A stretch of 13,900 bases of DNA, from positions 1 through 13,900 of the forward strand of contig DGDX01000057.1 in assembly GCA_002385665.1 (NCBI GenBank), written 5' to 3'. The stretch's first letter is position 1, and the number at the start of each line of letters is the position of its first letter. Under the pieces are notes generated by a model. The model saw nothing but the letters and a program-made list of their open reading frames with translations, was not told the origin of the DNA and ran no database searches. A program made the translations under genes and the position numbers. The DNA is from Firmicutes bacterium UBA3941. GTDB lineage: Bacteria > Bacillota > Clostridia > Caldicoprobacterales > UBA3941. This document shows positions 1-6,897 of this stretch, one piece after another.

Positions 1-58
1 AGCATATGATTGACTAGCACAAGGCGTTAATTTACTCTTAAATAAGAATAGAACTATC

Positions 59-718
59 TTAGGTAGGTCTAAGGGACACACTATCTAGGAGAAAGATAGT
101 TTGTTGTGCGCCATCACCACTGCTTCTATCAGTTATTCTAATTTGGAACTCTACTGTTACATTGGTGACTCCTTCAGGCACAGGTACATCAGATACCTTT
201 TGATGAAAATCAAATCCTGTACCAGCTAATAAATCGCTACTGTATAGTGTTTCAATATTAATTAAATCTGTTGGGGTTGTTCCATTATAATAAACCCTTG
301 CTCTAAAGGCAAGTTCCCTAAAGTCGACACCAGCATTTAGAAAATTCGTTGCATAGCTTAGGACTAAAAAGCAACCAGGATATACTGGGACATTTTGGAA
401 TATTCGATTAAATTTATCTTCAATTTCATCAGTTACCAGTGAGTTAAAAGACAGACTTCCAAGTCCCTCATGAGCTATTGCAGAATCACCAATTCTAATA
501 TCACTAGGGAGTTCCCCCTCTGACCAATCAGCATAAAGATTGAATACACCAAATGTTTCAAATCCACCGTTCTTAACTAGTTCTCTAGGCAGGCAAGGGG
601 AACACTTTACGATTTCCTTGGTACATGGTTTTTGGTCTTTTTTCTTATCCCTTATAATCAACTTTATTTCTTTATCTTCAGGTTTTAAAAGCTTTTTTGA
701 ATTGCAATCATAATTCAC
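59..718 (-). CDS. Putative surface/spore protein with NTTRR-F1-like beta-sandwich domain
   Basis: A 219-residue protein. I start it at GTG 718 because GGGAGGGG lies just upstream (724-731); an in-frame ATG at 799 has no ribosome site and would put the sigma-K-like promoter inside the gene. Residues 1-45 are lysine-rich with four cysteines, including a CSPC motif at 39-42. From residue 46, LVKNGGFE, a following Trp, a hydrophobic middle (VPVYPGCFLVLSYA) and the C-terminal LLDSVSL resemble the carbohydrate-binding-like jelly-roll fold of NTTRR-F1 proteins, which occur in Clostridia and Bacilli, often joined to collagen-like or other repeat regions. Here no repeat tail follows. There is no signal peptide or membrane segment, which suits a protein laid on the spore from the mother cell. 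The family call rests on pattern memory and the exact role is unknown. It stands alone, separated from the upstream permease by a terminator. Confidence 0.72.
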   Translation of the reverse strand: MNYDCNSKKLLKPEDKEIKLIIRDKKKDQKPCTKEIVKCSPCLPRELVKNGGFETFGVFNLYADWSEGELPSDIRIGDSAIAHEGLGSLSFNSLVTDEIEDKFNRIFQNVPVYPGCFLVLSYATNFLNAGVDFRELAFRARVYYNGTTPTDLINIETLYSSDLLAGTGFDFHQKVSDVPVPEGVTNVTVEFQIRITDRSSGDGAQQTIFLLDSVSLRPT

Positions 719-723
719 ATTAA

Positions 724-731
724 CCCCTCCC
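724..731 (-). promoter_or_regulatory. Ribosome binding site deciding the GTG 718 start
   Basis: GGGAGGGG on the minus strand, five bases before GTG 718. No comparable site precedes the in-frame ATG at 799, so this fixes the likely start of the NTTRR-F1-like gene. Confidence 0.7.
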
Positions 732-785
732 AAGAATTGTTTATTTATTTCTATCGTGTTATATGTCATAGGATATGGCATAATA

Positions 786-813
786 TATAGTATGCACATA
801 TGATAGTAAGGTG
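786..813 (-). promoter_or_regulatory. Sigma-K-like promoter of the NTTRR-F1-like gene
   Basis: On the minus strand, CACC (813-810) fits the sigma-K -35 consensus mACm and GCATACTATA (795-786) fits the -10 consensus gCATAnnnTA. The AC and CATA are 16 bases apart, within the known 16-17 range. Transcription would begin around 780, about 60 bases before the GTG start. A late mother-cell promoter agrees with a spore-surface role. The motif is short and the surroundings are AT-rich, so chance occurrence is possible. Confidence 0.5.
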
Positions 814-871
814 ATATGAAACTAATATATCTAGAGGTTGTACAAGATGTGTAAAATAGTCCTTAAAATTG

Positions 872-905
872 AGTGAAAGAATAAAGAGGAGTATGCCTAC
901 TCCTC
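872..905 (-). terminator. Rho-independent terminator of the vanY-ABC-permease unit
   Basis: On the minus strand, GAGGAGT (905-899) pairs perfectly with ACTCCTC (892-886) around a six-base loop and is followed by the T-rich tract TTTATTCTTTC. The permease TAG stop (899-897) is at the edge of the hairpin, so the gene and its terminator overlap. This isolates the operon from the NTTRR-F1-like gene beyond. Confidence 0.75.
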
Positions 906-3524
906 CATTCTCATATTATCAACTATATTGTTCTTATTGATTCTCCTCAAGGGGAAAAAGCCGGAGACAAGTGCGATAAACGTAGCACCCGCTGTTGAAA
1001 CTAATATACTGCTCCAGGGAATTGTCCAAGGGAAATCCTGTATACCTTGGGTGGCAAAGCGATAGAGAAGGTAAGACAGTCCTGTTCCTATAATACCCCC
1101 GTAAATGGAAGCTATGATTCCATAGAATAAAGCTTCCATGGACACCATTCTTTTAACCCCATTTTGAGTCATACCTACAGCTTTTAGCATGGATAGCTCT
1201 TTTGTTCTAAGGATTAAATTGGTACTAATGGTATTTATAATATTCAAAGCTCCTATCAGAGTTATTACTGCAACGAAGCCATATAAGAAGATACTTATAG
1301 TAGCAAAAGCATTTCTATCTTCTTCAGCTTGTTTAGCTCGGTCTATATAAGTATATGATGGATGCTTATCCACAAGGTCTTTGAGATATTTCCTTATATC
1401 CTCTAAGCTATGCCCTTGCTGGCACTTTATAAGGAATGATGGATTATAATTTGTACCTTGGATTCTATCGTAGACTTCTTTAGTTGTTATCATAATAATC
1501 CCTTCGTTGAAGTTATAGGGATCTTCTATAGGACTCATTTCTAATATCCCCAGTACCTTTACCTTTGTATAATCAAGGTTTTCTTCGGGGAAATTGGCTG
1601 TAACGCTTATTTCATCACCTATCCCATAATTTACTATATCCATTATTGTGCTATTGGAACTTTCGTCCTTATATACATGAGATGTTTGAACTATCAGAAC
1701 ACCGTTCTGCTTATTAATGGCATCTATATCTATATTGCCTTCTTTTAATGAAGACTTAAAAGCATTGAGATTTTCATTTTCATATCCATATAAAATATTA
1801 TTTGGTAGTTCAAAAACATTACCTTTCTGAAGGTGTTTGGCATACCCACTGGTTTTTACAAAGTCTGGGTTTATTTTGTCTTCTGGAACTATTATTTGCA
1901 TGCTGTAACGATTGTAGTAAAATACTTCTGCAACACCATGCAACTCCTTTAGATCTCTATATACGGAGTCATCCAGGTCCTCTTGTACAATGGATGCGTT
2001 ATGCCATATCATAAAATCTCCCATTTCTTCGGAATGGACATTACTAGCCCTTAACATATAGGTCATAAAACTAGAGAATGCTATATAAAGTACAATACTA
2101 ATTATCATAGAAAATACAGTAATTCTAAATCTCTTTCTATTTCTTCTTAAGTTTTTGTAGGCTATTTCACCTTCAATTCCCAATAGCTTTCGGGAAAGGG
2201 TAGATCTTTTTATCTTGTCAAAGGATTCCTTCTTCAAACTGCCAGTATTTCTAACAGCATCCAGAGCAGGAATTCTGCCTGCCTGTTTGGCTGGGCCTAA
2301 AGCTGACAAAAATACGGTAATCAATCCTATAATAGAGCTTACTATAAATACTAAAGGAGATATTACGATAGTCAATCCTGATAAGAGATTGAAATTTAAT
2401 TTATTAATAAAATACATGACTACTTGCATGGCAAAAACACCGGAGAAAAGACCTATTGGAATACCTATAAGGCTCAGTATCCATGCCTCCTTTAATACTA
2501 TGTTCCTTATCTGGGTTGAGGAAGCTCCTACACACCGGAGTATACCAAACTGGGATATCCGCTCCAAAACTGAAATATGAAAAGCATTATAAATAACTGC
2601 TATTGTAGATACTATTATTAATATTACTATAAATATTAGAATGGATATTAGGCTATTATTTAAATCCATATCCAAACTTTGGGCTGATAAGCGCAATAAT
2701 CTTTCATTATACTCTATGTTATAGTAGGGTTCACTGCTGTCTTCCAGAGACTGATACAGATCTAAACTTTGAGCTATTTCCTTAGTCTTTTTATGGATAT
2801 CTTTTACAGAATCCATCTTTACATACACATTATAATCTTTATCCGGAGATAAACTATCACTATCTAAAAAGGTGATACCAGTAGTTATATATTGTCCTAT
2901 CCATGCAAATTTTGGTTCAAAGAAACCAACAATAGTATATTTTCTAATATCCTCTTCCTGAAAAATTTCATGTTTCATATAGCTATTCGGGGATAATTCA
3001 TTGCCTGCTTCATCTAGCCTGATTCCTATGGGAAGGGTGATAATATCCCCAATTTTAGGCCTGCTGGGCATATAGTCAGACACCCAGTACTCTAATAGAA
3101 TTTCACCTTCATCTTCAGGCAGACGACCTTCTTTCAAGGTAATCGGCAGTATATCAAAGGCATCCTTGTCGTATCCTTTAATATTAACATATCGATAGGG
3201 AGGAGATTCTGGGTTTTGCTGTCGTTCATCACCGGTTATTTGGGCCAGGATGCCAGTTCCAACTGCATTGGTTAAGGCTGAGTTTTCAACTCCCACATAA
3301 TTTCTAACAATATTTACCTTATCATTGGGTGTATTTTGGAAGATAGCATGGTAATCTCCGGTTCTTTCTATTTCATTTCTTATCATCATATCCCTGGCAC
3401 TTATAACCATTGTACCTATAGAGGTGATAAGGGCAACGGATAAAATTATGCCTATTACAGTTAAAAGGGTACGCTTTTTCTGTCTCTTTAAATATCTGTA
3501 TGTTATTTCGGCATAGCTCTTCAT
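897..3524 (-). CDS. FtsX/MacB-type ABC transporter permease, two extracytoplasmic domains
   Basis: An 875-residue membrane subunit with eight predicted segments in two halves. Segment 1 is near 19-42, then an extracytoplasmic MacB_PCD-like domain to about 290, then segments near 291-315, 350-373 and 384-410. The second half has a segment near 466-490, another large outer domain to about 737, and segments near 740-765, 797-825 and 838-858. FtsX hallmarks are ILRCVGASSTQI (about 328-339), the linker GPAKQAGRIPALDAV after segment 4, and MLKAVGMTQNGVKRM in the second half. The start overlaps the ATPase stop by four bases, so the two are translationally coupled. Such transporters export peptides or lipoproteins, or extract lipids or antibiotics, without a typical channel. 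The substrate is unknown. The linked VanY-like enzyme suggests a cell-envelope role (inference). No histidine kinase or response regulator gene is present, unlike typical Bce loci. Confidence 0.88.
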   Translation of the reverse strand: MKSYAEITYRYLKRQKKRTLLTVIGIILSVALITSIGTMVISARDMMIRNEIERTGDYHAIFQNTPNDKVNIVRNYVGVENSALTNAVGTGILAQITGDERQQNPESPPYRYVNIKGYDKDAFDILPITLKEGRLPEDEGEILLEYWVSDYMPSRPKIGDIITLPIGIRLDEAGNELSPNSYMKHEIFQEEDIRKYTIVGFFEPKFAWIGQYITTGITFLDSDSLSPDKDYNVYVKMDSVKDIHKKTKEIAQSLDLYQSLEDSSEPYYNIEYNERLLRLSAQSLDMDLNNSLISILIFIVILIIVSTIAVIYNAFHISVLERISQFGILRCVGASSTQIRNIVLKEAWILSLIGIPIGLFSGVFAMQVVMYFINKLNFNLLSGLTIVISPLVFIVSSIIGLITVFLSALGPAKQAGRIPALDAVRNTGSLKKESFDKIKRSTLSRKLLGIEGEIAYKNLRRNRKRFRITVFSMIISIVLYIAFSSFMTYMLRASNVHSEEMGDFMIWHNASIVQEDLDDSVYRDLKELHGVAEVFYYNRYSMQIIVPEDKINPDFVKTSGYAKHLQKGNVFELPNNILYGYENENLNAFKSSLKEGNIDIDAINKQNGVLIVQTSHVYKDESSNSTIMDIVNYGIGDEISVTANFPEENLDYTKVKVLGILEMSPIEDPYNFNEGIIMITTKEVYDRIQGTNYNPSFLIKCQQGHSLEDIRKYLKDLVDKHPSYTYIDRAKQAEEDRNAFATISIFLYGFVAVITLIGALNIINTISTNLILRTKELSMLKAVGMTQNGVKRMVSMEALFYGIIASIYGGIIGTGLSYLLYRFATQGIQDFPWTIPWSSILVSTAGATFIALVSGFFPLRRINKNNIVDNMRMEE

Positions 3525-4204
3525 AAGGCCATCACCTCATCTTTGGATACTATGCCGTCCTCTATTGTTATTATCCTGTCAGCCTGGGAAGCAATATCCA
3601 CATCATGGGTTATTACCATTAGAGTCTGGTTGTATCTTTTTACGGAAATCTTTAGAAGATCTATTATCTCCTTGCTGTTTTTGCTATCCAAGTTACCGGT
3701 AGGCTCATCGGCCAGTATAATGGAAGGCTTATAGGCCAGGGCTCTTCCTATGGAAACTCTTTGCTGCTGACCGCCGGACAGTTCTGAAGGCAGATGGTTT
3801 TTTCTGTCCTGTAACCCTAATAGATCAAGCAGCTCATTTATATAGGCTTTATCTGGTTTTTTATTATCCAACAAAATAGGAAGTAATATATTCTCTTCTG
3901 CAGTGAGTACAGGGACCAGGTTGTAGAATTGGAATACAAAACCTACTTTCCTTCTGCGAAAGATGGCTAATTGTTTTTCATTTAAGCTGTAAATATCAAT
4001 ATCATCTACAAACACCTTGCCTGAAGTAGGTTTATCTACTCCTCCTATAAGATGTAGAAGGGTGCTTTTACCTGAGCCGCTAGGACCTACAACTGCTACA
4101 AACTCCCCTTTGTTTACAGATATGTTTGCATTTTTTAGGGCATCGACCCTGGTATCGCCGCTGCCATAGCTTTTACATAGATTTTCGGTTCTTAATATCT
4201 GCAT
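3521..4204 (-). CDS. ABC transporter ATP-binding protein, LolD/MacB type
   Basis: A 227-residue ATPase that would power the FtsX-type permease with which it overlaps by four bases. All motifs are intact: Walker A GPSGSGKST (40-48), Q-loop glutamine in FQFYNLVPVLTAEEN (about 91-105), signature LSGGQQQRV (142-150), Walker B IILADEPTGNLDS (162-174) and switch histidine in VITHD (about 197-201). The FxFYNLxPxLTAxEN stretch and LSGGQQQRV are typical of the LolD/MacB/BceA group. I place the start at ATG 4204 because GGAGG sits eight bases before it. An ATG 15 bases further upstream lies beside that site and has none of its own. The VanY-like gene ends 35 bp upstream, so the three genes are probably co-transcribed. 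Confidence 0.92.
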   Translation of the reverse strand: MQILRTENLCKSYGSGDTRVDALKNANISVNKGEFVAVVGPSGSGKSTLLHLIGGVDKPTSGKVFVDDIDIYSLNEKQLAIFRRRKVGFVFQFYNLVPVLTAEENILLPILLDNKKPDKAYINELLDLLGLQDRKNHLPSELSGGQQQRVSIGRALAYKPSIILADEPTGNLDSKNSKEIIDLLKISVKRYNQTLMVITHDVDIASQADRIITIEDGIVSKDEVMAL

Positions 4205-4212
4205 ATATAATT

Positions 4213-4217
4213 CCTCC
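4213..4217 (-). promoter_or_regulatory. Ribosome binding site deciding the ATPase start
   Basis: GGAGG on the minus strand, eight bases before ATG 4204. It overlaps the region around the alternative ATG at 4219 and therefore rules out that longer start. Confidence 0.7.
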
Positions 4218-4239
4218 AAAATATATTATTTGTTTTGAG

Positions 4240-5136
4240 CTATTCCATTTTTCCTGTGATTATATAGAAGCCCGTATTGTCCGGCGATATTTCAATATCT
4301 TCTAATCCCTTGGGGATATCTAACTCGCCATTGCGTGGGCATTGCCTGGATATAACATATCCATTGACAGCATAATAAACATCTTCCTCCAGAGAATAGA
4401 TATACTCCTCTAAGGTCCAGCGATTCTTATAGATAATCTCTGCATGGGGTTTTCCCACATACCTTATGTGCCAGGGCTCATATCCGATTCCTGTAATATA
4501 CCTTTTAAGAAAGGGATATCTGATAATAAATCCATGTTTCCAGCTATTATGGTGTATCCATTTGCCGGCATCAGTGTCGATAAACTCCCGTTGTGCCTTT
4601 TTGCTTACATACAGGTCCAGAGCCAAACCGGTCTGATGCTCACTGGTATTGACAGGAACTGCAATTCTTGGATTTTCTTTATGTATCCTTTCCTGATCCT
4701 CTGCTGATCTATAGGTGCTTGCAATGTATACCTTTTCATCAGTATTTTGTTTTACATCATGTAGGAGATTTTCCAGGTCATCTATTATATTCTCATCAAC
4801 CAACAGTGAGGTATCCCTGAAATTGACCAGGTTAAAGTCCAAATCATCATCAATTCTATGTTTCCTATTGATGAGGGATAGAGAATTTGTAGTTTTAACA
4901 TTGGTGCTGAGTGACGACAACTCATCGAGAGGAATGCTTTCTATATCCTGGCTATGGTATTCCAGGACTTCCAATAGGACACCTTCTCTCTCGTGAAAGA
5001 GGGTATCCATTAATCCAAACATCCAATCGTTTCTGAAATTTATAGTATAGAGGGTAAGCCCAATAAAAGCAGTAATGATTAGAAAGATTATCGGCTTTCG
5101 CAATCTAAACCTGGATGTTTTCTCTTGTGTTTTCAT
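4240..5136 (-). CDS. Membrane-anchored VanY-type D,D-carboxypeptidase (M15B)
   Basis: A 298-residue zinc peptidase of the VanY/DdpX/LdcB superfamily, expected to trim the terminal D-Ala of peptidoglycan stem peptides outside the cell. A basic N-terminus and one hydrophobic helix (about 15-33) act as a signal anchor with no lipobox. The M15B blocks come in order: SLINRKH (87-93), YIASTYRS (137-144), SEHQTGLALDL (165-175) with zinc ligands His167 and Asp174, HGFIIRYP (201-208), and YEPWHIRYVG (219-228) with catalytic Glu220 and zinc ligand His223. All key residues are present, so the enzyme should be active. After residue 245 a tail of about 50 residues extends past the catalytic core. A GGGAGTG ribosome site precedes ATG 5136. 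It is the first gene of the unit with the ABC transporter. VanY proteins can lower glycopeptide susceptibility but most chromosomal copies are general wall enzymes; no vanHAX genes are seen. Confidence 0.88.
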   Translation of the reverse strand: MKTQEKTSRFRLRKPIIFLIITAFIGLTLYTINFRNDWMFGLMDTLFHEREGVLLEVLEYHSQDIESIPLDELSSLSTNVKTTNSLSLINRKHRIDDDLDFNLVNFRDTSLLVDENIIDDLENLLHDVKQNTDEKVYIASTYRSAEDQERIHKENPRIAVPVNTSEHQTGLALDLYVSKKAQREFIDTDAGKWIHHNSWKHGFIIRYPFLKRYITGIGYEPWHIRYVGKPHAEIIYKNRWTLEEYIYSLEEDVYYAVNGYVISRQCPRNGELDIPKGLEDIEISPDNTGFYIITGKME

Positions 5137-5143
5137 AAAAATT

Positions 5144-5199
5144 CACTCCCGGAAAAAGACTAGATTGTTTTAGGCAAATTCTTAGTACAGCCAGGAGTG
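5144..5199 (-). repeat. Inverted repeat spanning the ribosome site of the VanY-like gene
   Basis: On the minus strand CACTCCTGG (5199-5191) can pair over nine positions, one of them G-U, with CCGGGAGTG (5152-5144), which contains the ribosome site of the VanY-like gene; 38 bases lie between. The upstream arm directly abuts a TATAAT (5205-5200). It could be an operator overlapping the start of transcription or, if transcription begins further upstream, a hairpin hiding the ribosome site. Confidence 0.4.
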
Positions 5200-5205
5200 A
5201 TTATA
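5200..5205 (-). promoter_or_regulatory. Candidate -10 box for the vanY-ABC unit
   Basis: A perfect TATAAT on the minus strand about 64 bases before the VanY-like start. I find no convincing -35 at 16-18 bases, so it is a candidate only. The rest of the 310-base intergenic stretch 5137-5446, between divergent genes, is very AT-rich and shows no gene on either strand. Confidence 0.35.
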
Positions 5206-5388
5206 AAATATAAACCTTACATAAAAGTGAATATAAATCTTATATTATTCTGATTCTTTTCTTGTATTTTTAAGTTTAAATTTGAAGTTGTCCAAAAATA
5301 GAAATATATCAAGAAGGATTAGAAGAAAAACTGTGCAAACATTTCCAAAAATATTTGACTATAATTAAAGGATTTATGCTTGATTTTG

Positions 5389-5394
5389 TATAAT
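5389..5394 (+). promoter_or_regulatory. Candidate -10 box for the channel-like gene
   Basis: A perfect TATAAT 52 bases before ATG 5447, with no clear -35. A second TATAAT occurs at 5360-5365, and TTGACT at 5355-5360 overlaps it, so it cannot serve as its -35. Either box could be the start of this leader. Confidence 0.35.
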
Positions 5395-5446
5395 AAAAGT
5401 ATATATAAGCTATAAACAAATAAAATCAAGAAAGGATGGTAAAATC

Positions 5447-6673
5447 ATGATAGGTATTCAAGAAGCCTGGAACAACATTGTTTTAGCCTTACCCAGTATT
5501 TTGAAAGCCATTGTGTTTCTCTTAATTGCTTGGGGTGCAGCTTCCCTGGTTCGAGCCTTGGTTATCAAAGGGCTGACTAAGATCAGATTTGGCAGGAAAA
5601 TCCGAGGTGCCGAAGAGAGTGTGGATGAGCAGCGTGAGAACAGAATCAAAAGTATTGGGCAACTGTTGTATTTACTAGTTTTTGTATTGTTTATACCCAG
5701 TATTCTGGATGCACTGAATATGGAATCCATTTCAATACCGATATCTAATATGATGCAAAACCTACTGGCCTTTATACCCAACATTATTGGAGCCCTTATC
5801 ATATTGTTTATTGGTTTTTTTGTAGCTAAAATCATCAGGGACATCGCATATAACTTTTTAAGCACTTTAAATATCGATAAGTGGTATGATAAACTAGCCA
5901 TCGAGTCTGAAAAGGGTACTACAGCTGAAAGGCAGACTACTCTGTCACGGATATTGTCCAATGTACTCTATGGTATAATACTGATACCCGTTATAACTAT
6001 GGCTTTGGAAACTCTCCAGATAGAGACGCTGACAATGCCCATAGTATCAATGCTTAACAGTATAATAACCATGGTACCCAATATTTTTGTGGCGATTATC
6101 TTAATACTTATAGGGTACTATATAGCAAAGTATGTTGGTCAGATCTTAACAGCCCTACTCAATCGGATTGGTATTCACAAAATTTACTCCTGGACCGAAA
6201 AGAATTCAGAAACCAATATACCGCGGATTGATCTGGCTCTGGTAATTGGGAATATTGTTAGAGCTATTATCATGCTGTTTATTACCGTTGAGGCTCTCAA
6301 TGTGCTAAAGCTGGAGGTATTGAATAATATAGGCACTGCCATAATACTCTACATCCCATTATTGGTAAGCGGTCTGTTAATAATAATATTGGGAACCCTT
6401 GCCGGGTACTTTGTTGAAAGTATTATTGTGAAGCATGTTAATAGCCCGATATCAGGCAAGATAGCAAAATATATTATTATAGTCTTTGCGATTTTTATGA
6501 CCTTGGAGCAGATTAAATTTGCATCGACCATAGTAAATACGGCCTTCTTATTGATCCTGGGCTCACTGGCTGTTGCTTTTGCCGTAGCTTTTGGTATAGG
6601 CGGCAGAGATTTTGCCAGAAGACAGCTGGATAAGCTTGATAGGAGTATCGATGTTCAGGATGACAAGGATTAA
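5447..6673 (+). CDS. Mechanosensitive channel-like membrane protein with TM_helix repeats
   Basis: A 408-residue integral membrane protein with about nine predicted helices. It is built of repeats of a pattern like IPNIIGALIILFIGFFVAK. Clear copies lie at 110-128 and 210-228, and diverged copies at 15-34 and 303-321, giving a period near 100 residues. After each of the two clear copies comes a short amphipathic piece of the form L..hIIHK/IDK (138-149 and 238-249). This is the TM_helix repeat of small-conductance mechanosensitive (MscS superfamily, CmpX-like) proteins, and the C-terminus AFGIGGRDFARRQL is typical of that group. The large cytoplasmic beta domain of true MscS is absent, since only about 20 residues follow the last helix. 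A pressure-release or ion channel role is inferred from the family. The ribosome site is AAAGGATGG. It is a single-gene unit ending in a strong terminator. Confidence 0.85.
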   Translation: MIGIQEAWNNIVLALPSILKAIVFLLIAWGAASLVRALVIKGLTKIRFGRKIRGAEESVDEQRENRIKSIGQLLYLLVFVLFIPSILDALNMESISIPISNMMQNLLAFIPNIIGALIILFIGFFVAKIIRDIAYNFLSTLNIDKWYDKLAIESEKGTTAERQTTLSRILSNVLYGIILIPVITMALETLQIETLTMPIVSMLNSIITMVPNIFVAIILILIGYYIAKYVGQILTALLNRIGIHKIYSWTEKNSETNIPRIDLALVIGNIVRAIIMLFITVEALNVLKLEVLNNIGTAIILYIPLLVSGLLIIILGTLAGYFVESIIVKHVNSPISGKIAKYIIIVFAIFMTLEQIKFASTIVNTAFLLILGSLAVAFAVAFGIGGRDFARRQLDKLDRSIDVQDDKD

Positions 6674-6737
6674 GTTTAGTGCCAGGTGTTATCTGGTATA
6701 TAAGGGGCTGTTGCAGAATAAGCCCTGGATCAGAATG

Positions 6738-6776
6738 CAGATGGGAATCATGTTTTTGATTTCCATCTGTTTTTTT
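6738..6776 (+). terminator. Strong Rho-independent terminator after the channel-like gene
   Basis: CAGATGGGAATCA (6738-6750) pairs with TGATTTCCATCTG (6757-6769) over 13 positions, one of them G-U, around a TGTTTT loop. Seven T follow (6770-6776). It separates the channel-like gene from hom. Confidence 0.92.
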
Positions 6777-6827
6777 ATCATTTTTGAAATAAGCTGTTAA
6801 ATGGTGGTTTGATTCGCAGGAATAAGG

Positions 6828-6856
6828 TTGAAAATCTCCATAATCGGTGTTAAAAT
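6828..6856 (+). promoter_or_regulatory. Sigma-A-type promoter of hom
   Basis: TTGAAA (6828-6833) and TAAAAT (6851-6856) are exactly 17 bases apart, each one mismatch from consensus. Transcription would start near 6863, about 35 bases before the TTG start of hom, leaving no room for a long attenuator or riboswitch. Confidence 0.75.
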
Positions 6857-6880
6857 GTACAAAATTGGTCACCAAGCTTA

Positions 6881-6888
6881 GAGAGGGG
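6881..6888 (+). promoter_or_regulatory. Ribosome binding site deciding the TTG start of hom
   Basis: GAGAGGGG, nine bases before TTG 6898. An in-frame ATG at 6847 lies inside the -35/-10 spacer, upstream of the expected transcript start, so it cannot be used from this promoter. Confidence 0.65.
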
Positions 6889-6897
6889 AAGATCGGG

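Noticed and set aside
80..100. ACTATCT and AGATAGT inverted repeat near the end of the NTTRR-F1-like gene
   Set aside because: The stem is AT-rich, lies inside the coding region and has no T tract on the minus strand, so it is not supported as a terminator; none is visible before the window edge.
2215..2580. A 121-codon plus-strand frame inside the permease gene
   Set aside because: It is antisense to a well-conserved membrane protein, has no ribosome site, and its composition mirrors the gene beneath it.
4240..5136. Part of a vancomycin resistance cluster
   Set aside because: Only a VanY-like gene is present; no vanH, ligase, vanX, or VanRS-type regulators are nearby, and VanY-like genes are common in Firmicute chromosomes.
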